In this document: piece by piece, positions 36,197 through 47,026 of the stretch
Layout of the letters: each line of letters starts with the position of its first letter
How positions within the stretch are numbered: position 1 is the first letter of the stretch
Assembly: GCF_024347515.1 (NCBI RefSeq)
Contig: NZ_AP025492.1
Location: 1,116,001-1,180,000, forward strand
DNA length: 64,000 bases
From: Vibrio gigantis
GTDB taxonomy: Bacteria; Pseudomonadota; Gammaproteobacteria; Enterobacterales; Vibrionaceae
Direction: 5' to 3'
Program-made: the position numbers and the translations under genes
The notes under the pieces: generated by a model
What the model saw: only the letters and a program-made list of their open reading frames with translations
Database searches by the model: none
What the model was told of the DNA's origin: nothing

Positions 36197-37441
36197 GTGT
36201 TTTCTTCTTTATCTCTATTGATAGGCGGCCGCTTTAGCCGTGCTAAGCAGCGAGACAAGATGGTGTCTTTCATCTCATTGTCTTCTACGATCGGTATTGC
36301 GGTTGGTGTGGCGGTGATCATTATCGGTCTGTCAGCCATGAATGGTTTTGAGCGTGAGCTTGAATCGCGCGTGCTGTCGGTTATTCCACATGGTGAGTTT
36401 GAAGGAGTCAATGAGCCTGTGACTCGCTGGGAGCATGTGATAGAGCAGTCCGAAAAAAATGACAAAGTCGTTGCAGCTGCGCCTTATGTGAAAATCACAG
36501 CGCTGGCTGAGAAGGGCAAAGAGCTCAAAGCGATTGAAGTTCGCGGTGTTGACCCACAGCTTGAGCAACAGGTATCGAGTTTATCGAGTTTCATTGATAA
36601 ACAAGTTTGGACTGATTTTAAAGCAGGACAGCAGCAGATTATCTTGGGCTCTGGTGTGGCCAATGTTCTAGGTGCGCAAGTGGGTGATTACTTGACCTTA
36701 ATGATCCCAACAGTCAACGGCTCGGTTAAAGTTCAGGCGCCTAAACGGATACGAGTAAAAGTTGCCGGCTTACTGACGCTCAATGGACAAATTGACCATA
36801 GCTTAGCGCTTATTCCGATTGGTGATGCTCAAGTTTACGCGAACTTGGGTGAGGCAGTGACAGGTGTCTCTTTGAAAGTGACTGATGTATTGAATGCCAA
36901 CTCGATTGTTCGCGAGGTCGGAAATCAGCTAGATGTGTATGTTTATCTGCGCAGTTGGCAACAGAAGTTCGGCTTTCTATATCGAGACATTCAACTGGTT
37001 CGCACCATCATGTATCTGGTCATGGTACTGGTAATTGGCGTGGCTTGTTTCAACATTGTCTCTACATTGATGATGGCGGTAAAAGATAGAGCTTCAGAGA
37101 TCGCAATCTTAAGAACCATGGGCGCTTCCGATGGCTTAGTTAAGCGTATCTTTGTTTGGCAGGGCGTGTTCTCTGGCGTATTAGGTAGCTTAGTCGGTAG
37201 TGCGATAGGTGTTTTGGTCGCACTCAATTTGACTACTATTATTAAAGGTCTTGAGAAGCTGATCGATCACCAATTCCTGTCAGGTGATATCTACTTTGTC
37301 GACTTCTTGCCATCACAGTTGAATATGATGGATGTCGTTGTTGTATCAGGTACTGCAATCGCTTTAAGTTTGCTAGCGACATGGTATCCAGCATCTCGAG
37401 CAGCGAAGCTAAATCCCGCTTCTGTGTTGAGCTCCAAATAA
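36197..37441 (+). CDS. lolE: Lipoprotein-releasing ABC transporter permease LolE
   Basis: A 414-residue paralogue of LolC with GTG start directly after the lolD stop. The topology is the same four-helix type, and the first helix region SSTIGIAVGVAVIIIGLSAM followed by NGFERELESRVLSVIPHGEF is LolE-specific. It forms the LolCDE complex in the inner membrane. A strong terminator follows. Confidence 0.95.
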   Translation: MFSSLSLLIGGRFSRAKQRDKMVSFISLSSTIGIAVGVAVIIIGLSAMNGFERELESRVLSVIPHGEFEGVNEPVTRWEHVIEQSEKNDKVVAAAPYVKITALAEKGKELKAIEVRGVDPQLEQQVSSLSSFIDKQVWTDFKAGQQQIILGSGVANVLGAQVGDYLTLMIPTVNGSVKVQAPKRIRVKVAGLLTLNGQIDHSLALIPIGDAQVYANLGEAVTGVSLKVTDVLNANSIVREVGNQLDVYVYLRSWQQKFGFLYRDIQLVRTIMYLVMVLVIGVACFNIVSTLMMAVKDRASEIAILRTMGASDGLVKRIFVWQGVFSGVLGSLVGSAIGVLVALNLTTIIKGLEKLIDHQFLSGDIYFVDFLPSQLNMMDVVVVSGTAIALSLLATWYPASRAAKLNPASVLSSK

Positions 37442-37465
37442 CAAATCTACTGTTTCGACAGATAT

Positions 37466-37494
37466 AAAAAGGATCCCTTGTGGGATCCTTTTTT
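37466..37494 (+). terminator. Rho-independent terminator of lolCDE
   Basis: Stem AAAAAGGATCCC / GGGATCCTTTTT with loop TTGT. Confidence 0.9.
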
Positions 37495-37610
37495 ATTGAA
37501 CTCAAACTGTATTATTTAAGACTTTCATTACATGCCTATCATCTAATGGCTTATAACTTGTCTGATTTTTATCGCTATCCGTTAAAAGTGGAGAGCGCGT
37601 CAGTATACGT

Positions 37611-38123
37611 TCAGTATCTTGCTTGTCGTTTCTTCCAGCTTCTTACCACTGAGTAGCGCCATAAGCCGCGAATGCCGAAATAACCAATCATTGCTGAAAT
37701 CACACCACAAATCATACAACCCAGCAGGAACGGAGGCCCAATGGTGCTCATTTGAGCCAAAATGAAGTCCCAAGACAGTTCAAAATGAAAGGCTTGCGGC
37801 GGAACATGCATAACGAATGCACCTACTTTATAAGCAAAGTAGAACAATACCGGCATGGTTACGGGGTTACTTATCCAAACAAGAGCGACAGCCAGAGGTA
37901 AGTTAACACCACATACAACGGCTAGGCCTGCAGACATAATCATTTGGCTTGGTAGAGGGACAAACGCCATGAATAACCCAACAGCAAATGCGCCGGCCGC
38001 GGAGCGACGATTAAGGCACCATAAGTTGGGGTTGTACAAAACATTGCCAAAAACTTTTAATGCTTTCTGACGCTTGATGAGCTCATGGTCAGGCATAAAT
38101 CGTTTGATAAACTTTCTTGGCAT
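37611..38123 (-). CDS. DUF2062 membrane protein
   Basis: A 170-residue protein. After a basic N-terminus (LIKRQKALKVFGNVLYNPNLW) come three to four hydrophobic segments with the family hallmark SAAGAFAVGLFMAFVPLPSQ and VWISNPVTMPVLFYFAYKVG, then a basic C-terminal tail. DUF2062 proteins are inner-membrane proteins of unknown role. It is divergent from comEC with only 17 bases between start codons, so the promoters overlap the opposing coding regions. Confidence 0.88.
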   Translation of the reverse strand: MPRKFIKRFMPDHELIKRQKALKVFGNVLYNPNLWCLNRRSAAGAFAVGLFMAFVPLPSQMIMSAGLAVVCGVNLPLAVALVWISNPVTMPVLFYFAYKVGAFVMHVPPQAFHFELSWDFILAQMSTIGPPFLLGCMICGVISAMIGYFGIRGLWRYSVVRSWKKRQARY

Positions 38124-38140
38124 AGGAGGAAGCTACTCTC

Positions 38141-40462
38141 TTGTTTAACACTTGGTTCTTGATTTCATTTGCTGCGACAGTTGTGTCTGCCAGCTTCTGG
38201 CCTGTGATGCCACATTGGGTTTGGGCACCATTGATGCTGTTGTTACTGCTAGCATCAACAAAGTATAGCGTTTTCCGGAGAGCAAGAGGTTCAGTAACAG
38301 CATTGATACTAGTTATCTGCCTAGGGAATGCGATTGAAATACAAACGAGTCGCTTGTTTCAATCAGGGCAGAATACTACCATAAATGCGTCGGTTGTTAG
38401 CCTTTTTAGTGAAAATAGCCGCGGTTTTGAAAGCGTAATAGTAGTCAGATCAATTGGCGGTGAAAAATTAATCTTTCCTCAATTGATAAAATTGCGTTTG
38501 TTTACTCCTTTTAAGTTAACACTTGGAGATGATGTCTATCTATCTGCGTCCATAAAGCCGGTATGGGGCAAACTCAATGAAGCAGGCTTTGATCTCGAAA
38601 AGTACTTGTTTAGTGCTAGCGTGGTTGCCAATGCAACTTACAAAGCAGATACCAAGTATCGCATTCACTCAAGCACCAACTTGCGCTCCCGGTGGTTTGA
38701 AACCAGCCTTGAAAGGTTAAGCCCGTTGGCAAATCAAGACCTCATTATAGCTTTGAGTTTTGGATATCGAGACCTTATTCTCCCAGCGCGGTGGGATTTG
38801 CTTAAAAGCACTGGCTTGATTCACTTGATGGCTATCTCGGGGCTCCATATCGGTATTGCCTTTGGTATCGGCTATCAGATTGGCAAGATATTCAGGTTAA
38901 TTTCACCTTCATGTCTTTGGCTACCTACAATATTCGGGCTTGGCTTGGCGTATTTCTACAGTTGGTTTGCCGGATTCACACTACCAACCTTGAGAGCTTT
39001 AGTGATGTGTGTTGTCGCCAGTTATTTCTTGTGGCGTGGGCAGAGTATCAGGTTGCTTCTATATGTCGCTTTAAGTCTGTGCGTGGTTCTTCTGATTTGG
39101 CCGTTTTCAACTTTGTCGAGCAGTTTTTGGTTGTCTTTTGGTTCATTGGGTGCGGTTCTCTACATCGCGTTCAATAGTAACAACTCTTCTTCACAACCTA
39201 CCTTTATCGAACGAGTGCTAAAGCTCATCAAAATTCAGTTTTTGCTGACCTTATTAATTGCTCCGTTTTCGATGTTGTTTTTCAAAGGCGTTAGCTTGAT
39301 CTCGGTCGGCTACAATTTGCTGCTATTGCCTTGGGTGTCAATGGTGACGATACCTTTGCTGTTTTTATCGATGTTTCTGACTTTGGTCACTGAGTCTTTA
39401 GTTGGGGGAAGCGAATCAATGGCTCGTTTCTCTACTCAGTTATGGAAACTGGTTGATTTATCGCTTGAACCCTTGGTGTTTAGCTTGCCTTTCTCTGAAC
39501 GGTTTTGGATTCAGGTGGATGATCACGTAACCGTGTTGCTCGTTTTTCTTATCTTATTCTTCGGTTTTATTGCTCGATACCTCAAACATGGGGCTGCCGC
39601 TGTCATCATTTCTGTATTCCTGTTGTGGTGGGAGTTTGGCAAAGTTAAACAGGACCAGTTAACTATTGATGTCTTGGACGTAGGGCATGGCTTGTCTCTC
39701 ATCCTTGAAAAGAACAACCAGGTCGTTGCTTACGATCTTGGTAATGCGTGGCCAGGAGGTTCGGTTGTCGAATCCTTGTTGGTCCCAACTTTGAATCAGA
39801 GGGGGATTTATGAATTAGAAGGCGTGATTGTGAGTCATTTCGATTCTGACCATGCTGGTGGATATCCAGCTCTACTTGAGAGCTACGATCCTAAGTGGAT
39901 AAGAGCCAGTCAGAATATTAATCAACAAACACAATCGACCACTCAAACTCAGTCTAATATTCAAGCATGCATTGTTGGTGAGGTGTGGAACTGGCAAGGT
40001 CTCGTTTTTGAAGTGTTATGGCCTCCCAAGCGAGTGAAGAGGGCATACAACCCACATTCGTGTGTGGTCAAAATCTCGGATCCAAGTGCTGAGTTCTCAA
40101 TGTTGCTCACAGGTGATATTGAATTGGTAAGTGAGTGGTTACTTGCTCGTGAAGGTGAACAGCTTAGAAGTGATGTTATGTTGGTTCCGCATCATGGTAG
40201 TGATTCGTCATCGATTAAGCCGTTTATTGAGGCTGTGTCACCTCAGTTGGTGATAGCTTCTTTAGCTAAAGGCAATCAATGGGGTATGCCAAGCCAGTCT
40301 GTTGTAGAACGTTATCGAGAAACCGGAAGTACGTGGCTAGATACGGGTGAAAGTGGACAAATAACCATCACCATCAGTAAGGAAGGTTGGAAATATCATA
40401 CGATTAGAGAGGAACAAGGCCGGCAGTGGTATAGGCAGATGCTTCGTAAGGGAGTAGAATAG
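38141..40462 (+). CDS. comEC: ComEC/Rec2-family DNA-uptake channel
   Basis: A 773-residue membrane protein. It has an N-terminal OB-like segment (INASVVSLFSENSRGF), the competence membrane domain about residues 200-480 (GLIHLMAISGLHIGIAFGIG is the family signature) and a C-terminal metallo-beta-lactamase-like domain with H566-F-D568-S-D570-H571-A-G-G and LLTGD. It carries one DNA strand across the inner membrane in natural transformation, which Vibrio perform on chitin. A TTG start is proposed, 11 bases after a full AGGAGG site. No SOS or TfoX site was identified. Confidence 0.93.
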   Translation: MFNTWFLISFAATVVSASFWPVMPHWVWAPLMLLLLLASTKYSVFRRARGSVTALILVICLGNAIEIQTSRLFQSGQNTTINASVVSLFSENSRGFESVIVVRSIGGEKLIFPQLIKLRLFTPFKLTLGDDVYLSASIKPVWGKLNEAGFDLEKYLFSASVVANATYKADTKYRIHSSTNLRSRWFETSLERLSPLANQDLIIALSFGYRDLILPARWDLLKSTGLIHLMAISGLHIGIAFGIGYQIGKIFRLISPSCLWLPTIFGLGLAYFYSWFAGFTLPTLRALVMCVVASYFLWRGQSIRLLLYVALSLCVVLLIWPFSTLSSSFWLSFGSLGAVLYIAFNSNNSSSQPTFIERVLKLIKIQFLLTLLIAPFSMLFFKGVSLISVGYNLLLLPWVSMVTIPLLFLSMFLTLVTESLVGGSESMARFSTQLWKLVDLSLEPLVFSLPFSERFWIQVDDHVTVLLVFLILFFGFIARYLKHGAAAVIISVFLLWWEFGKVKQDQLTIDVLDVGHGLSLILEKNNQVVAYDLGNAWPGGSVVESLLVPTLNQRGIYELEGVIVSHFDSDHAGGYPALLESYDPKWIRASQNINQQTQSTTQTQSNIQACIVGEVWNWQGLVFEVLWPPKRVKRAYNPHSCVVKISDPSAEFSMLLTGDIELVSEWLLAREGEQLRSDVMLVPHHGSDSSSIKPFIEAVSPQLVIASLAKGNQWGMPSQSVVERYRETGSTWLDTGESGQITITISKEGWKYHTIREEQGRQWYRQMLRKGVE

Positions 40463-40493
40463 GTAGATTATTGTGAGAAAATTAAGCGATTTT

Positions 40494-42242
40494 ATGTCAA
40501 CACAAACAGATGAAACTACCTGGGTCACATTTAAACGACTTTGGACTTATATTCGGCTATATAAGGCTGGTCTTGGTGTTGCGGTTATTGCGCTTATTAT
40601 AAATGCCGTCTCTGATACCTACATGATTTCTTTGCTAAAGCCACTACTTGATGAAGGCTTTGGTAGTGCAGAATCTGATTTTCTACGCACACTCCCTCTT
40701 ATTATCTTTGCCATGATGTTCATTCGTGGCGTCAGCGGTTTCGTATCTACCTATTGCTTAAGTTGGGTTTCTGGCAATGTGGTGATGGAAATCCGCCGTA
40801 AAATATTCAGTCACTTTATGCACATGCCAGTCTCTTTCTTTGATAAAGAGCAGACGGGCGCACTGCTATCTCGTATTACTTATGACTCAGAGCAAGTCTC
40901 TGCTGCAACCAGTAGAGCTCTGGTTAGTATTGTCCGTGAAGGTGCCAGCATCATTGGCTTGTTGACGCTGATGTTCTGGAATAGCTGGCAGTTGTCTTTG
41001 GTGCTATTTGCTGTTGCTCCTTTTGTTGCTTGGGCGATCAACATTGTATCGAAACGCTTTAGAAAGATTTCTAAGAACATGCAAACCAGCATGGGTCATG
41101 TGGCTTCTTCAGCAGAACAAATGCTGAAAGGCCATAAGGTCGTTCTGACTTACGGTGGTCAAGACTTAGAAAGAGGTCGTTTCGATACCGTTAGTAATCA
41201 GATGCGCCAACAAAGTATGAAGTTGGTCACGGCTCAAGCGGCGGCGAACCCAATTATTCAGATGATTGCTTCGATCGCGATTGTGGTTGTTCTTTACTTG
41301 GCTAGTATCGATTCTATTAAAGCTGAACTAACGGCTGGTACGTTTACGGTTGTGTTCTCGGCTATGTTTGGTTTGCTACGTCCACTGAAAGCGTTGACTA
41401 ACGTGACATCTGAGTTCCAACGCGGTATGGCGGCGAGTACGACTCTATTTGGTTTGATGGATCTCGACACAGAACAAAACAAAGGTACGTTGAAACCTGA
41501 AACCGTAAGCGGTGAAGTTGCAGTAAAAGATGTGACCTTTACTTACGAGGGCGCAGAGAAACCAGCACTCGATAAGGTGAGCTTCAACATACCGAAAGGT
41601 AAGACGGTCGCGCTTGTTGGACGCTCTGGATCTGGTAAGAGCACCATTGCCAACCTATTTACTCGTTTCTATGATGTGGACTCAGGCTCTATTGAACTTG
41701 ATGGACACGACATCCGAGATTATGAGTTAAAAAATCTTCGTGAACATTTTGCTCTTGTTTCTCAAAATGTGCATCTGTTCAACGATACTGTCGCGAATAA
41801 TATTGCATATGCAGCTGGTGAGGTTTACTCACGCGAACAAATTGAACACGCGGCTAAGCTTGCTCATGCCACTGAATTTATCAAAGGCATGGAAAATGGA
41901 ATTGATACGGTTGTGGGTGAGAACGGTGCAAGTTTATCTGGTGGCCAAAGACAACGTATCGCTATTGCAAGAGCGTTGTTAAGAGAAGCTCCAGTATTGA
42001 TTCTTGATGAGGCGACGTCGGCACTGGATACAGAGTCAGAGAGAGCGATTCAATCTGCATTAGAAGAACTGCAGAAAGACAAAACAGTATTAGTTATTGC
42101 ACACCGACTCTCTACTATCGAACAAGCCGATGAGATTCTAGTGGTTGATGATGGTCATATTGTAGAAAGGGGTGCACATGCTGAGCTAATCGCTCATGAT
42201 GGTGCCTATGCTCAACTGCATCGAATTCAGTTCAGCGGATAA
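40494..42242 (+). CDS. msbA: Lipid A/phospholipid flippase ABC transporter MsbA
   Basis: A 582-residue half-transporter, the same length as V. cholerae MsbA. Six transmembrane helices (about 20-310; [20 protein letters not shown] in the first cytoplasmic loop) precede the ATPase domain with Walker [10 protein letters not shown] near 376-384, signature LSGGQRQR near 481 and Walker [13 protein letters not shown]. It flips lipid A-core to the periplasmic leaflet. The ATG at 40494 aligns with V. cholerae; a GTG at 40473 is an alternative. First of msbA-lpxK-ycaR-kdsB. Confidence 0.96.
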   Translation: MSTQTDETTWVTFKRLWTYIRLYKAGLGVAVIALIINAVSDTYMISLLKPLLDEGFGSAESDFLRTLPLIIFAMMFIRGVSGFVSTYCLSWVSGNVVMEIRRKIFSHFMHMPVSFFDKEQTGALLSRITYDSEQVSAATSRALVSIVREGASIIGLLTLMFWNSWQLSLVLFAVAPFVAWAINIVSKRFRKISKNMQTSMGHVASSAEQMLKGHKVVLTYGGQDLERGRFDTVSNQMRQQSMKLVTAQAAANPIIQMIASIAIVVVLYLASIDSIKAELTAGTFTVVFSAMFGLLRPLKALTNVTSEFQRGMAASTTLFGLMDLDTEQNKGTLKPETVSGEVAVKDVTFTYEGAEKPALDKVSFNIPKGKTVALVGRSGSGKSTIANLFTRFYDVDSGSIELDGHDIRDYELKNLREHFALVSQNVHLFNDTVANNIAYAAGEVYSREQIEHAAKLAHATEFIKGMENGIDTVVGENGASLSGGQRQRIAIARALLREAPVLILDEATSALDTESERAIQSALEELQKDKTVLVIAHRLSTIEQADEILVVDDGHIVERGAHAELIAHDGAYAQLHRIQFSG

Positions 42243-42257
42243 GATTAGGTCTTTGTC

Positions 42258-43265
42258 GTGATAGAAAAGATTTGGTTTAACAATCATCCGTTAAAATACC
42301 TTCTTTGGCCGCTATTGTGGCCATTGAGTCTGCTGTTCAAAATGATCAGTGGGCGGCGTCGTGATGCTTATCTATCTGGAAAGAAAGAAACCTATCGACC
42401 ACCTCTACCTGTAATTGTTGTGGGTAACATTACCGCTGGTGGCAATGGTAAAACGCCTGTTGTGATTTGGCTGGTTGAGATGCTTCAAGCCAACGGTTTT
42501 AAACCCGGTGTGGTTTCTCGTGGCTACGGTGCTAAAGCGCCTAGTTACCCTCTGGTTTTGGACGAGAACACGCCCGCTGAACATTCGGGTGATGAACCGC
42601 GTCTAATTAGAAAGCGAACTGGTGCGCCGGTAGCGGTTGACCCAGTAAGATCAAACGCGGTGAAGGCTTTATTGAATAAAGGCGTGAATGTCATTATTAC
42701 TGATGACGGCTTGCAGCATTATGCGCTTGAGCGTGATATTGAGTTTTCAGTTATCGACGGTGTAAGGCGTTTTGGTAACGAGAGTCTGATTCCACTAGGC
42801 CCGTTGCGAGAGCCTGTATCGCGTTTAGCTGATGTAGATTTCTTGATTAACAATGGCGGAAAGGCACAAGGGCGAGAGTTCTCAATGTCTTTGGCACCGA
42901 GTGAAGCCGTTAATCTAAAGACTGGCCAGAAAAAGCCAGTTTCAGAATTACCAAAGCTGGTGGCTTTTGCTGGGATAGGGCACCCACCGCGCTTTTTCAA
43001 AACATTAGACGATCTTGATGGAGATGTGGTTTACACACAAGGCTTCGCCGATCATCAGGATTTTGATAAAGATGAACTTCATACCTTAGCAAAGAAAGGT
43101 ATGAATATGATTATGACAGAAAAAGACGCTGTAAAATGCGAAGAACACGCTCAAGACAACTGGTGGTATCTTCCAGTTTCTGCGCAGTTTGATGAAAATT
43201 CGCAACAGCAAATTTTAAAAAGAATAAAAGAGGTTATGGAATACTATGGATCATCGTCTACTTGA
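42258..43265 (+). CDS. lpxK: Tetraacyldisaccharide 4'-kinase
   Basis: A 335-residue membrane-associated P-loop kinase that adds the 4'-phosphate to the lipid A precursor. The Walker A GGNGKT is at residues 61-66 ([17 protein letters not shown]), and the [14 protein letters not shown] motif follows near 150-163. GTG start, 15 bases after msbA. Its end overlaps the small ycaR gene by 20 bases. Confidence 0.95.
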   Translation: MIEKIWFNNHPLKYLLWPLLWPLSLLFKMISGRRRDAYLSGKKETYRPPLPVIVVGNITAGGNGKTPVVIWLVEMLQANGFKPGVVSRGYGAKAPSYPLVLDENTPAEHSGDEPRLIRKRTGAPVAVDPVRSNAVKALLNKGVNVIITDDGLQHYALERDIEFSVIDGVRRFGNESLIPLGPLREPVSRLADVDFLINNGGKAQGREFSMSLAPSEAVNLKTGQKKPVSELPKLVAFAGIGHPPRFFKTLDDLDGDVVYTQGFADHQDFDKDELHTLAKKGMNMIMTEKDAVKCEEHAQDNWWYLPVSAQFDENSQQQILKRIKEVMEYYGSSST

Positions 43266-43425
43266 GATCGTTGCTTGTCCTGTTTGTAAAGGTAAACTAA
43301 CTTTTGACAAGGATAAGCAAGAGCTTATTTGCAAAATTGATCGCCTTGCTTACCCTATTAAAGAGGGTATTCCTGTTCTTCTAGAGCCTGAAGCTCGCAC
43401 CGTTTCTATGGATGAGGGTAAGTAA
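43246..43425 (+). CDS. ycaR: Trm112/YcaR-family small protein
   Basis: A 59-residue protein encoded between lpxK and kdsB, overlapping lpxK by 20 bases and kdsB by one base (TAATG). It starts [18 protein letters not shown], with C11-P-V-C14, then a second half with [20 protein letters not shown]. Only three of the four zinc-knuckle cysteines of the Trm112 family are clear, the third at LIC. The E. coli counterpart YcaR has the same length and position. Its role is unclear; translational coupling in the lipid A/Kdo operon is evident. Confidence 0.92.
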   Translation: MDHRLLEIVACPVCKGKLTFDKDKQELICKIDRLAYPIKEGIPVLLEPEARTVSMDEGK

Positions 43426-44171
43426 TGTCTTATACGGTTGTTATACCTGCAAGATACCAATCGAGCCGTTTGCCAGGTAAGCCTCTGGCTGACATTGGTG
43501 GAAAGCCGATGATTCAATGGGTATACGAACAGTCAATGAAAGCCGGTGCCGATAAAGTTATCATCGCTACCGATGACGCTCGAGTTGAAAAAGCGGCTAA
43601 AGCATTTGGCGCGACTGTGTGTATGACATCACCGAATCATGAGTCAGGTACTGAACGTCTAGCTGAAGTGATTGAAGTCATGCATATTCCTGATGATCAT
43701 ATTATCGTGAATGTTCAAGGTGATGAACCACTTATCCCACCTGCGATCATTAATCAGGTTGCGAACAATCTTGCGAACAGTACAGCCCCGATGGCAACGT
43801 TAGGTGTGGAAATCACTCATGTTGATGAAGTGTTTAACCCTAACGCAGTTAAAGTCGTAACCGATAAAGACGGTTATGCCTTGTATTTTAGTCGAGCCAC
43901 GATCCCATGGGATCGTGATGCTTACGCGAACAACGGTACTGCAGCGGAATCGCCTTTGCTTCGTCATATTGGTATCTACGCTTACCGAGCGGGTTTTATC
44001 AATACCTACATCAATTGGGAACCAAGTACCCTTGAGCGTATTGAGTGCCTAGAGCAATTGCGAGTGCTTTGGTACGGTGAAAAAATCCACGTCGACGTTG
44101 CGGCTGAAGCACCTGCAGCTGGTGTTGATACGCCTGAAGACCTAGAAGCGGTTCGAGCCATTATTGGCTAA
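43425..44171 (+). CDS. kdsB: CMP-Kdo synthetase (3-deoxy-manno-octulosonate cytidylyltransferase)
   Basis: A 248-residue cytosolic nucleotidyltransferase that activates Kdo with CTP for lipopolysaccharide synthesis. The CTP-binding start [17 protein letters not shown], the [14 protein letters not shown] motif with its metal-binding Asp and the C-terminal [14 protein letters not shown] are all conserved. Its ATG overlaps the ycaR stop. The operon therefore covers lipid A phosphorylation (lpxK), Kdo activation (kdsB) and export (msbA). Confidence 0.96.
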   Translation: MSYTVVIPARYQSSRLPGKPLADIGGKPMIQWVYEQSMKAGADKVIIATDDARVEKAAKAFGATVCMTSPNHESGTERLAEVIEVMHIPDDHIIVNVQGDEPLIPPAIINQVANNLANSTAPMATLGVEITHVDEVFNPNAVKVVTDKDGYALYFSRATIPWDRDAYANNGTAAESPLLRHIGIYAYRAGFINTYINWEPSTLERIECLEQLRVLWYGEKIHVDVAAEAPAAGVDTPEDLEAVRAIIG

Positions 44172-44218
44172 GCTTCTTTGAGCTACTACTTCTTTGCTCT
44201 ACAAGATGTAAAATCATG

Positions 44219-44244
44219 AGCCTTGCTTATTGCGAGGCTTTTTT
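44219..44244 (+). terminator. Rho-independent terminator of the msbA-lpxK-ycaR-kdsB operon
   Basis: Stem AGCCTTGC / GCGAGGCT (one G-T pair) with a 5-base loop and T tail, 48 bases after the kdsB stop. Confidence 0.85.
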
Positions 44245-44447
44245 ATGCCTATAGAAAATGTCTACGTGTCTTATTGAGCTGAGCTGGTGGGTATTGAGTC
44301 GGTTGCATTCGCCAATGCATCATCAACTCTGAATTATCTGAGATTTACCTCGCTCGACTTCCAATTTTTCTCTATAATGTGCCGCCTATAAAGTAGTGGC
44401 GAATCGCTAGTACAGAATAAAACTTACGACAAAACGTGGAGTAAAAG

Positions 44448-45128
44448 ATGCCTTCTCAAAGCCCAGTGATTACGGTTGATGGACCAAGTGGTGCAGGTAA
44501 AGGTACCCTGTGTATGTTGCTAGCAGATAAGCTAGGTTTTCATCTTCTAGACTCAGGCGCGATTTATCGCGTATTGGCTTTAGCAGCAATTCACCACGGT
44601 GTGGATACTGAATCAGAAGATGCTTTGGTACCGCTTGCTACACACTTAGATGTGCAGTTTATTGCTGAAGGTGACTTAGTTAAGGTTATTCTAGAAGGTG
44701 AAGATGTGTCTGGTGAGCTTCGTAAAGAAGAGACTGGCATGGCGGCTTCAAAAGTTGCCGCTTTACCTCGTGTTCGCGAAGCATTGCTTCGTCGTCAACG
44801 CGCATTCAGCGCTGCGCCTGGTTTGGTTGCAGATGGCCGTGACATGGGAACGGTTGTGTTTCTTGAAGCTGAAGCGAAAATATTTTTAGATGCAAGTGCT
44901 GAAGAGCGAGCGAGTCGCCGCCTTAAACAGTTGCAACAGAAGGGGTTAGATGTTAAATTTGACGACCTTTTGAGCGAGATCCAAGAGCGAGATGATCGAG
45001 ATCGTAATCGCCCAGTGGCGCCACTTCGCCCTGCAGAGGATGCTCTAGTGCTTGACTCCACCTCAATGAATATTGAGCAGGTAGTAGAAAAAGCACTACA
45101 CTATATTGAATCGAAACTGGCTGGGTAA
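44448..45128 (+). CDS. cmk: Cytidylate kinase
   Basis: A 226-residue P-loop kinase phosphorylating CMP/dCMP. P-loop GPSGAGKGT at residues 12-20, the CMP-binding insert, and the RDMGTVVF and [12 protein letters not shown] segments are typical. GTGGAG ribosome site. A TATAAT hexamer at 44373-44378 could be its -10 element, though no good -35 is at the right distance. rpsA follows after about 105 bases, as in E. coli. Confidence 0.96.
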   Translation: MPSQSPVITVDGPSGAGKGTLCMLLADKLGFHLLDSGAIYRVLALAAIHHGVDTESEDALVPLATHLDVQFIAEGDLVKVILEGEDVSGELRKEETGMAASKVAALPRVREALLRRQRAFSAAPGLVADGRDMGTVVFLEAEAKIFLDASAEERASRRLKQLQQKGLDVKFDDLLSEIQERDDRDRNRPVAPLRPAEDALVLDSTSMNIEQVVEKALHYIESKLAG

Positions 45129-45234
45129 TTTCGCCGAGCTAGTACGAACGTTGGTCGCAAGGATGATGACTGGCGAATTTATCAACCCCATGCGGTAGGA
45201 TACCCATGGACGTTTAATTATTGAAGATTAAATA

Positions 45235-46905
45235 ATGACTGAATCTTTTGCTCAACTCTTTGAAGAGTTTCTATCTGAAACTGAATTCCAACAAGGCAGT
45301 ATCGTTAAAGGTACTGTAGTAGCTATCGAGAACGGTTTCGTTCTTGTAGATGCTGGTCTTAAGTCTGAATCTGCTATCCCTGCTGAACAATTCAAGAACG
45401 CTGCTGGCGAACTTGAAGTTGAAGTTGGTGCTGAAGTAGACGTAGCTCTAGACGCTGTTGAAGATGGTTTCGGTGAAACTCAACTTTCTCGTGAGAAAGC
45501 TAAGCGTCACGAAGCTTGGATCGTACTTGAGAAAGCTTGCGAAGAAGCTGAAACTGTTGTTGGTATCATCAACGGTAAAGTTAAAGGCGGTTTCACTGTT
45601 GAACTTAACGGTATCCGTGCTTTCCTTCCAGGTTCTCTAGTAGACGTACGTCCTATCCGTGACACTGCTCACCTAGAAAACAAAGAGCTAGAGTTCAAAG
45701 TAATCAAGCTAGACCAGAAGCGTAACAACGTTGTTGTTTCTCGTCGTGCTGTTATCGAATCTGAAAACAGTGTTGAGCGTGACGAACTTCTTGAAACTCT
45801 ACAAGAAGGTACTGAAGTTAAAGGTATCGTTAAGAACCTTACTGACTACGGTGCATTCGTTGACCTTGGCGGTGTTGACGGTCTTCTACATATCACAGAT
45901 ATGGCTTGGAAGCGCGTTAAGCACCCATCAGAGATCGTTAACGTTGGTGACGAAATCCTAGTTAAAGTTCTTAAGTTCGATCGTGAGCGCACTCGTGTTT
46001 CACTAGGTCTTAAGCAACTAGGCGAAGATCCATGGGTAGCAATCGCTAAGCGTTACCCAGAAGGTCACAAGCTTTCTGGTCGTGTTACAAACCTAACTGA
46101 CTACGGCTGCTTCGTTGAAATCGAAGAAGGCGTTGAAGGTCTAGTACACGTTTCTGAAATGGATTGGACTAACAAGAACATCCACCCTTCTAAAGTTGTT
46201 AATGTTGGCGACGAAGTTGAGGTTATGGTTCTTGATATCGACGAAGAACGTCGTCGTATCTCTCTAGGTCTGAAACAGTGTAAAGCTAACCCATGGCAGT
46301 CATTTGCAGAAATGCAAGCTAAGGGCGACAAAGTTACTGGTAAGATCAAGTCTATCACTGACTTTGGTATCTTCATCGGTCTAGAAGGCGGTATCGACGG
46401 TCTAGTACACCTATCTGACATTTCTTGGAACGCTGCAGGCGAAGAAGCTGTACGTGAATACAAGAAAGGCGACGAAATCTCTGCTGTTGTTCTAGCAGTA
46501 GATGCAGAGCGTGAGCGTATTTCTCTTGGCGTTAAGCAAATGGAAAACGACCCGTTCAACGCATACGTTGCTGACAACAAGAAAGGTGTTCTTGTAAACG
46601 GTACTGTTACTGCAGTTGACGCGAAAGGCGCTACTATCGAGCTAATCGAAGGCGTTGAAGGTTACATCCGCGCTTCTGAAGTTTCTCGCGACCGTATCGA
46701 AGATGCATCTCTAATCCTAAGCGTTGGCGACAGCGTTGAAGCGAAGTTCACAGGTGTAGACCGTAAGAACCGCGTAATCAACCTATCTATCAAAGCTAAA
46801 GATGAAGCTGATGAGCAAGAAGCAATGGCTTCACTGAACAAGTCTGAAGAAGGCGCGTTCGGTAACGCAATGGCAGACGCATTCAAAGCTGCTAAAGGCG
46901 AATAA
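45235..46905 (+). CDS. rpsA: 30S ribosomal protein S1
   Basis: A 556-residue protein with six S1 RNA-binding repeats (about residues 20-85, 105-170, 190-260, 275-345, 362-432, 448-518). The repeats show [60 protein letters not shown] and [20 protein letters not shown]. It binds mRNA leaders at the 30S subunit. Codon use is strongly biased to highly expressed codons. A terminator follows, overlapped by the ihfB promoter. Confidence 0.98.
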   Translation: MTESFAQLFEEFLSETEFQQGSIVKGTVVAIENGFVLVDAGLKSESAIPAEQFKNAAGELEVEVGAEVDVALDAVEDGFGETQLSREKAKRHEAWIVLEKACEEAETVVGIINGKVKGGFTVELNGIRAFLPGSLVDVRPIRDTAHLENKELEFKVIKLDQKRNNVVVSRRAVIESENSVERDELLETLQEGTEVKGIVKNLTDYGAFVDLGGVDGLLHITDMAWKRVKHPSEIVNVGDEILVKVLKFDRERTRVSLGLKQLGEDPWVAIAKRYPEGHKLSGRVTNLTDYGCFVEIEEGVEGLVHVSEMDWTNKNIHPSKVVNVGDEVEVMVLDIDEERRRISLGLKQCKANPWQSFAEMQAKGDKVTGKIKSITDFGIFIGLEGGIDGLVHLSDISWNAAGEEAVREYKKGDEISAVVLAVDAERERISLGVKQMENDPFNAYVADNKKGVLVNGTVTAVDAKGATIELIEGVEGYIRASEVSRDRIEDASLILSVGDSVEAKFTGVDRKNRVINLSIKAKDEADEQEAMASLNKSEEGAFGNAMADAFKAAKGE

Positions 46906-46943
46906 TAGCTTCTCATTAAGAGAATTATAGCTATCTAGCCAAG

Positions 46944-46970
46944 AAAGGAGCCGTAAGGCTCCTTTTTTTT
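46944..46970 (+). terminator. Rho-independent terminator of rpsA
   Basis: Stem AAAGGAGCC / GGCTCCTTT with loop GTAA and eight or more T. Confidence 0.9.
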
Positions 46971-46997
46971 TGCTTATTTTTCCGATAGGTCTATAAT
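46970..46997 (+). promoter_or_regulatory. Candidate ihfB promoter inside the rpsA terminator tail
   Basis: TTGCTT (46970-46975) and TATAAT (46992-46997) are 16 bases apart and 30 bases before the ihfB start. The -35 overlaps the end of the rpsA terminator's T tract, so the two signals are packed together. Confidence 0.55.
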
Positions 46998-47026
46998 TTC
47001 TAAAAAGAAAACCAACGAGGGTAACT

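Noticed and set aside
46101..46580. Minus-strand open frame of 159 codons inside rpsA
   Set aside because: It is a shadow produced by the strong codon bias of rpsA.
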